14,487 bases of DNA from an uncultured Desulfarculaceae bacterium (lineage in GTDB: Bacteria > Desulfobacterota > Desulfarculia > Desulfarculales > Desulfarculaceae): NCBI GenBank assembly GCA_937908275.1, contig CALERA010000320.1:1-14487 (forward strand), read 5' to 3'. A program made the position numbers and the translations under genes. Positions within the stretch are counted from its first letter, which is position 1, and each line of letters begins with the position of its first letter. Below the pieces are notes generated by a model. It did no database searches. It saw only the letters and a program-made list of their open reading frames with translations, and was not told where the DNA came from. Of this stretch, positions 13,580 through 14,487 are shown piece by piece.

Positions 13580-13891
13580 GGCTGCTGATGAACCAAGCGG
13601 ATTGGTCGGTGACCACGCCTCCAGCGGGCCTGATCAGGGCGGGAAGAGATTGCTTCGTCGCTGCGCTCCTCGCAATGACAAAATCTTTTCTCTTCATCGC
13701 GGGCCACGGTCAGGCCCGGATGCAGCCGCGTTCAGACTGCAAGACGATTGGTTTAATTCCCGTCATTGCGAGCGCAGCGAAGCAATCTCTCCATTCGCTG
13801 TCCCTGGAGGCCAGAAACTTGGCCGCATGAGTTCATGACCGAACGCCCAGTTTTCAGTGCGGGGCGCTGATTCAGGAAAGGAAACCAGCCG
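13580..13891. other. Intergenic region carrying a MITE-like element
   Basis: This gap separates the HdrC-HdrB gene from hdrA. Most of it (13645-13790) is an inverted-repeat element. I see no convincing promoter; the last 100 bases contain only the hdrA ribosome-binding region, AGGAAAGGA (13874-13882). Confidence 0.6.
13645..13790. repeat. MITE-like inverted-repeat element (dispersed bacterial repeat family)
   Basis: The left arm (13645-13679) begins AGAGATTGCTTCG and ends CGCAATGAC. The right arm (13762-13790) is its inverted copy, beginning GTCATTGCGAGCG and ending GCAATCTCT, but is 6 bases shorter: the left arm has two extra 3-base insertions. About 82 bases lie between the arms, including a small CGGGCC/GGCCCG hairpin (13700-13718). 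The arms match, from memory, a dispersed repeat common in many bacterial genomes whose translation (DCFVAALLAMTK, VIASAAKQSL) often appears in spurious ORFs. No clear target-site duplication is seen. Confidence 0.8.
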
Positions 13892-14487
13892 ATGCCCAAG
13901 CAAGACGCCAGGCAGGAGCCCCGGGTGGGGGTCTACGTCTGCCATTGCGGCCTGAACATCGCCGGGGTGGTGGACTGCGCCGCGGTGGCCCAATACGCCC
14001 AGGGCCTGGCCGACGTGGTGGTGGCCCGGGACGACGCCTATTGCTGCTCCGAGCCGGGCCAGAAGCTGATCCAGGCCGACATCGCCGAGCACGGCCTGAA
14101 CCGGGTGGTGGTGGCCTCCTGCTCCCCGCGCCTGCACGAGCCCACCTTCCGGGCCTGCCTGGCCGGGGCCGGGCTCAACCCCTATCTCCTGGAGATGGCC
14201 AACCTGCGCGAGCAGTGCTCCTGGGTCCACGCCCAGGAGCCCGGCGCGGCCACCGACAAGGCCAAGGACCTGGTGCGCTCGGCCGTGGCCCGCACCCGGG
14301 GGCTGGCGGTGCGCCAGGAGATCTCGGTGGCCATGGAGCCCTCGACCCTGGTCATCGGCGGAGGGGTGGCCGGCATCCAGGCCGCCCTGGACCTGGCCGA
14401 CGCCGGGTTCTCGGTGACCCTGGTGGAGAAGGAGCCCAGCATCGGCGGCATGATGGCCCGGCTGGAAAAGACCTATCCCACCATGGA
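13892..14487 (+). CDS. hdrA: HdrA-like flavoprotein, N-terminal part, cut by window end
   Basis: The first 198 residues of a canonical HdrA. The N-terminal domain shows VCHCGLNIAG (16-25), YCCSEPGQKLI (50-60), VASCSPRLHEPTF (74-86) and NLREQCSWVH (104-113), then the FAD-binding start VIGGGVAG (154-161) and VEKEPSIGG (178-186). HdrA carries the bifurcating FAD and Fe-S clusters of heterodisulfide reductase complexes. AGGAAAGGA lies 9 bases before ATG 13892. Same direction as the operon but separated from it by the repeat element, so read-through or a separate promoter is possible. It probably works with the HdrC-HdrB and MvhD-like proteins, whose operon otherwise has only the chimeric HdrA. 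The C-terminal Fe-S domains lie beyond the window. Confidence 0.93.
   Translation, partial: MPKQDARQEPRVGVYVCHCGLNIAGVVDCAAVAQYAQGLADVVVARDDAYCCSEPGQKLIQADIAEHGLNRVVVASCSPRLHEPTFRACLAGAGLNPYLLEMANLREQCSWVHAQEPGAATDKAKDLVRSAVARTRGLAVRQEISVAMEPSTLVIGGGVAGIQAALDLADAGFSVTLVEKEPSIGGMMARLEKTYPTM

Noticed and set aside
13592..13834. Small plus-strand open frame between the HdrC-HdrB gene and hdrA
   Set aside because: Its translation contains CFVAALLAMTK and VIASAAKQSL, which are the translated arms of the dispersed repeat, and it has no convincing ribosome-binding site.
1..14487. CRISPR array, tRNA, rRNA, transposase or integrase genes
   Set aside because: No regularly spaced direct repeats, RNA-gene signatures or recombinase motifs were seen on either strand.

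Overview
The window is very GC-rich protein-coding DNA with strong G/C third-position bias. It looks like a chromosomal segment from an anaerobic bacterium of the deltaproteobacterial (Desulfobacterota) kind. That lineage is inferred from the gene families: heterodisulfide-reductase (Hdr)-type electron-transfer proteins, a four-subunit 2-oxoacid:ferredoxin oxidoreductase, and formate-dehydrogenase/molybdenum cofactor maturation genes. No taxonomic marker is present. Both ends of the window cut a gene.

Region 1 (1-5159) is a sulfur and molybdenum-cofactor block. It starts with the C-terminal part of a PLP cysteine desulfurase. Sixteen bases later comes an EgtD-type histidine N-alpha-methyltransferase. 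A divergent MoeA paralogue on the minus strand converges on this pair with a 4-bp overlap. Divergently from that MoeA runs an FdhD-like protein whose CxxC sulfur-transfer motif is replaced by GGLLG. A canonical MoeA follows, behind its own AT-rich promoter with an inverted repeat over the -10.

Region 2 (5160-5675) is non-coding. It holds a strong hairpin after moeA, further GC hairpins, an AT-rich control region, a good sigma70-type promoter (TTGACT-N17-TAAAAT) and a leader of about 135 nt with a stable hairpin.

Region 3 (5676-13579) is one tightly packed operon of seven genes. Four encode a 2-oxoacid:ferredoxin oxidoreductase in the order delta, alpha, beta, gamma (KorDABC-like). Then comes a 1120-residue flavo-iron-sulfur chimera combining HdrA-like pieces with a complete GltD/NfnL-like pyridine-nucleotide oxidoreductase module. 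An MvhD-like electron-transfer subunit and an HdrC-HdrB (HdrD-type) fusion with two intact CCG domains follow. Four of the six junctions overlap by 1-4 bp, which fits subunits of one complex. I infer a cytoplasmic flavin-based bifurcating or confurcating system: ferredoxin reduced by 2-oxoacid oxidation would exchange electrons with NAD(P)H through the GltD module and with a disulfide or other acceptor at the CCG protein. This is the most interesting system in the window.

Region 4 (13580-14487) is a roughly 310-bp spacer carrying an inverted-repeat, MITE-like element, followed by the start of an ordinary HdrA gene cut by the window edge. This HdrA allows a direct comparison with the chimera and shows which parts of HdrA were kept, split or degraded.
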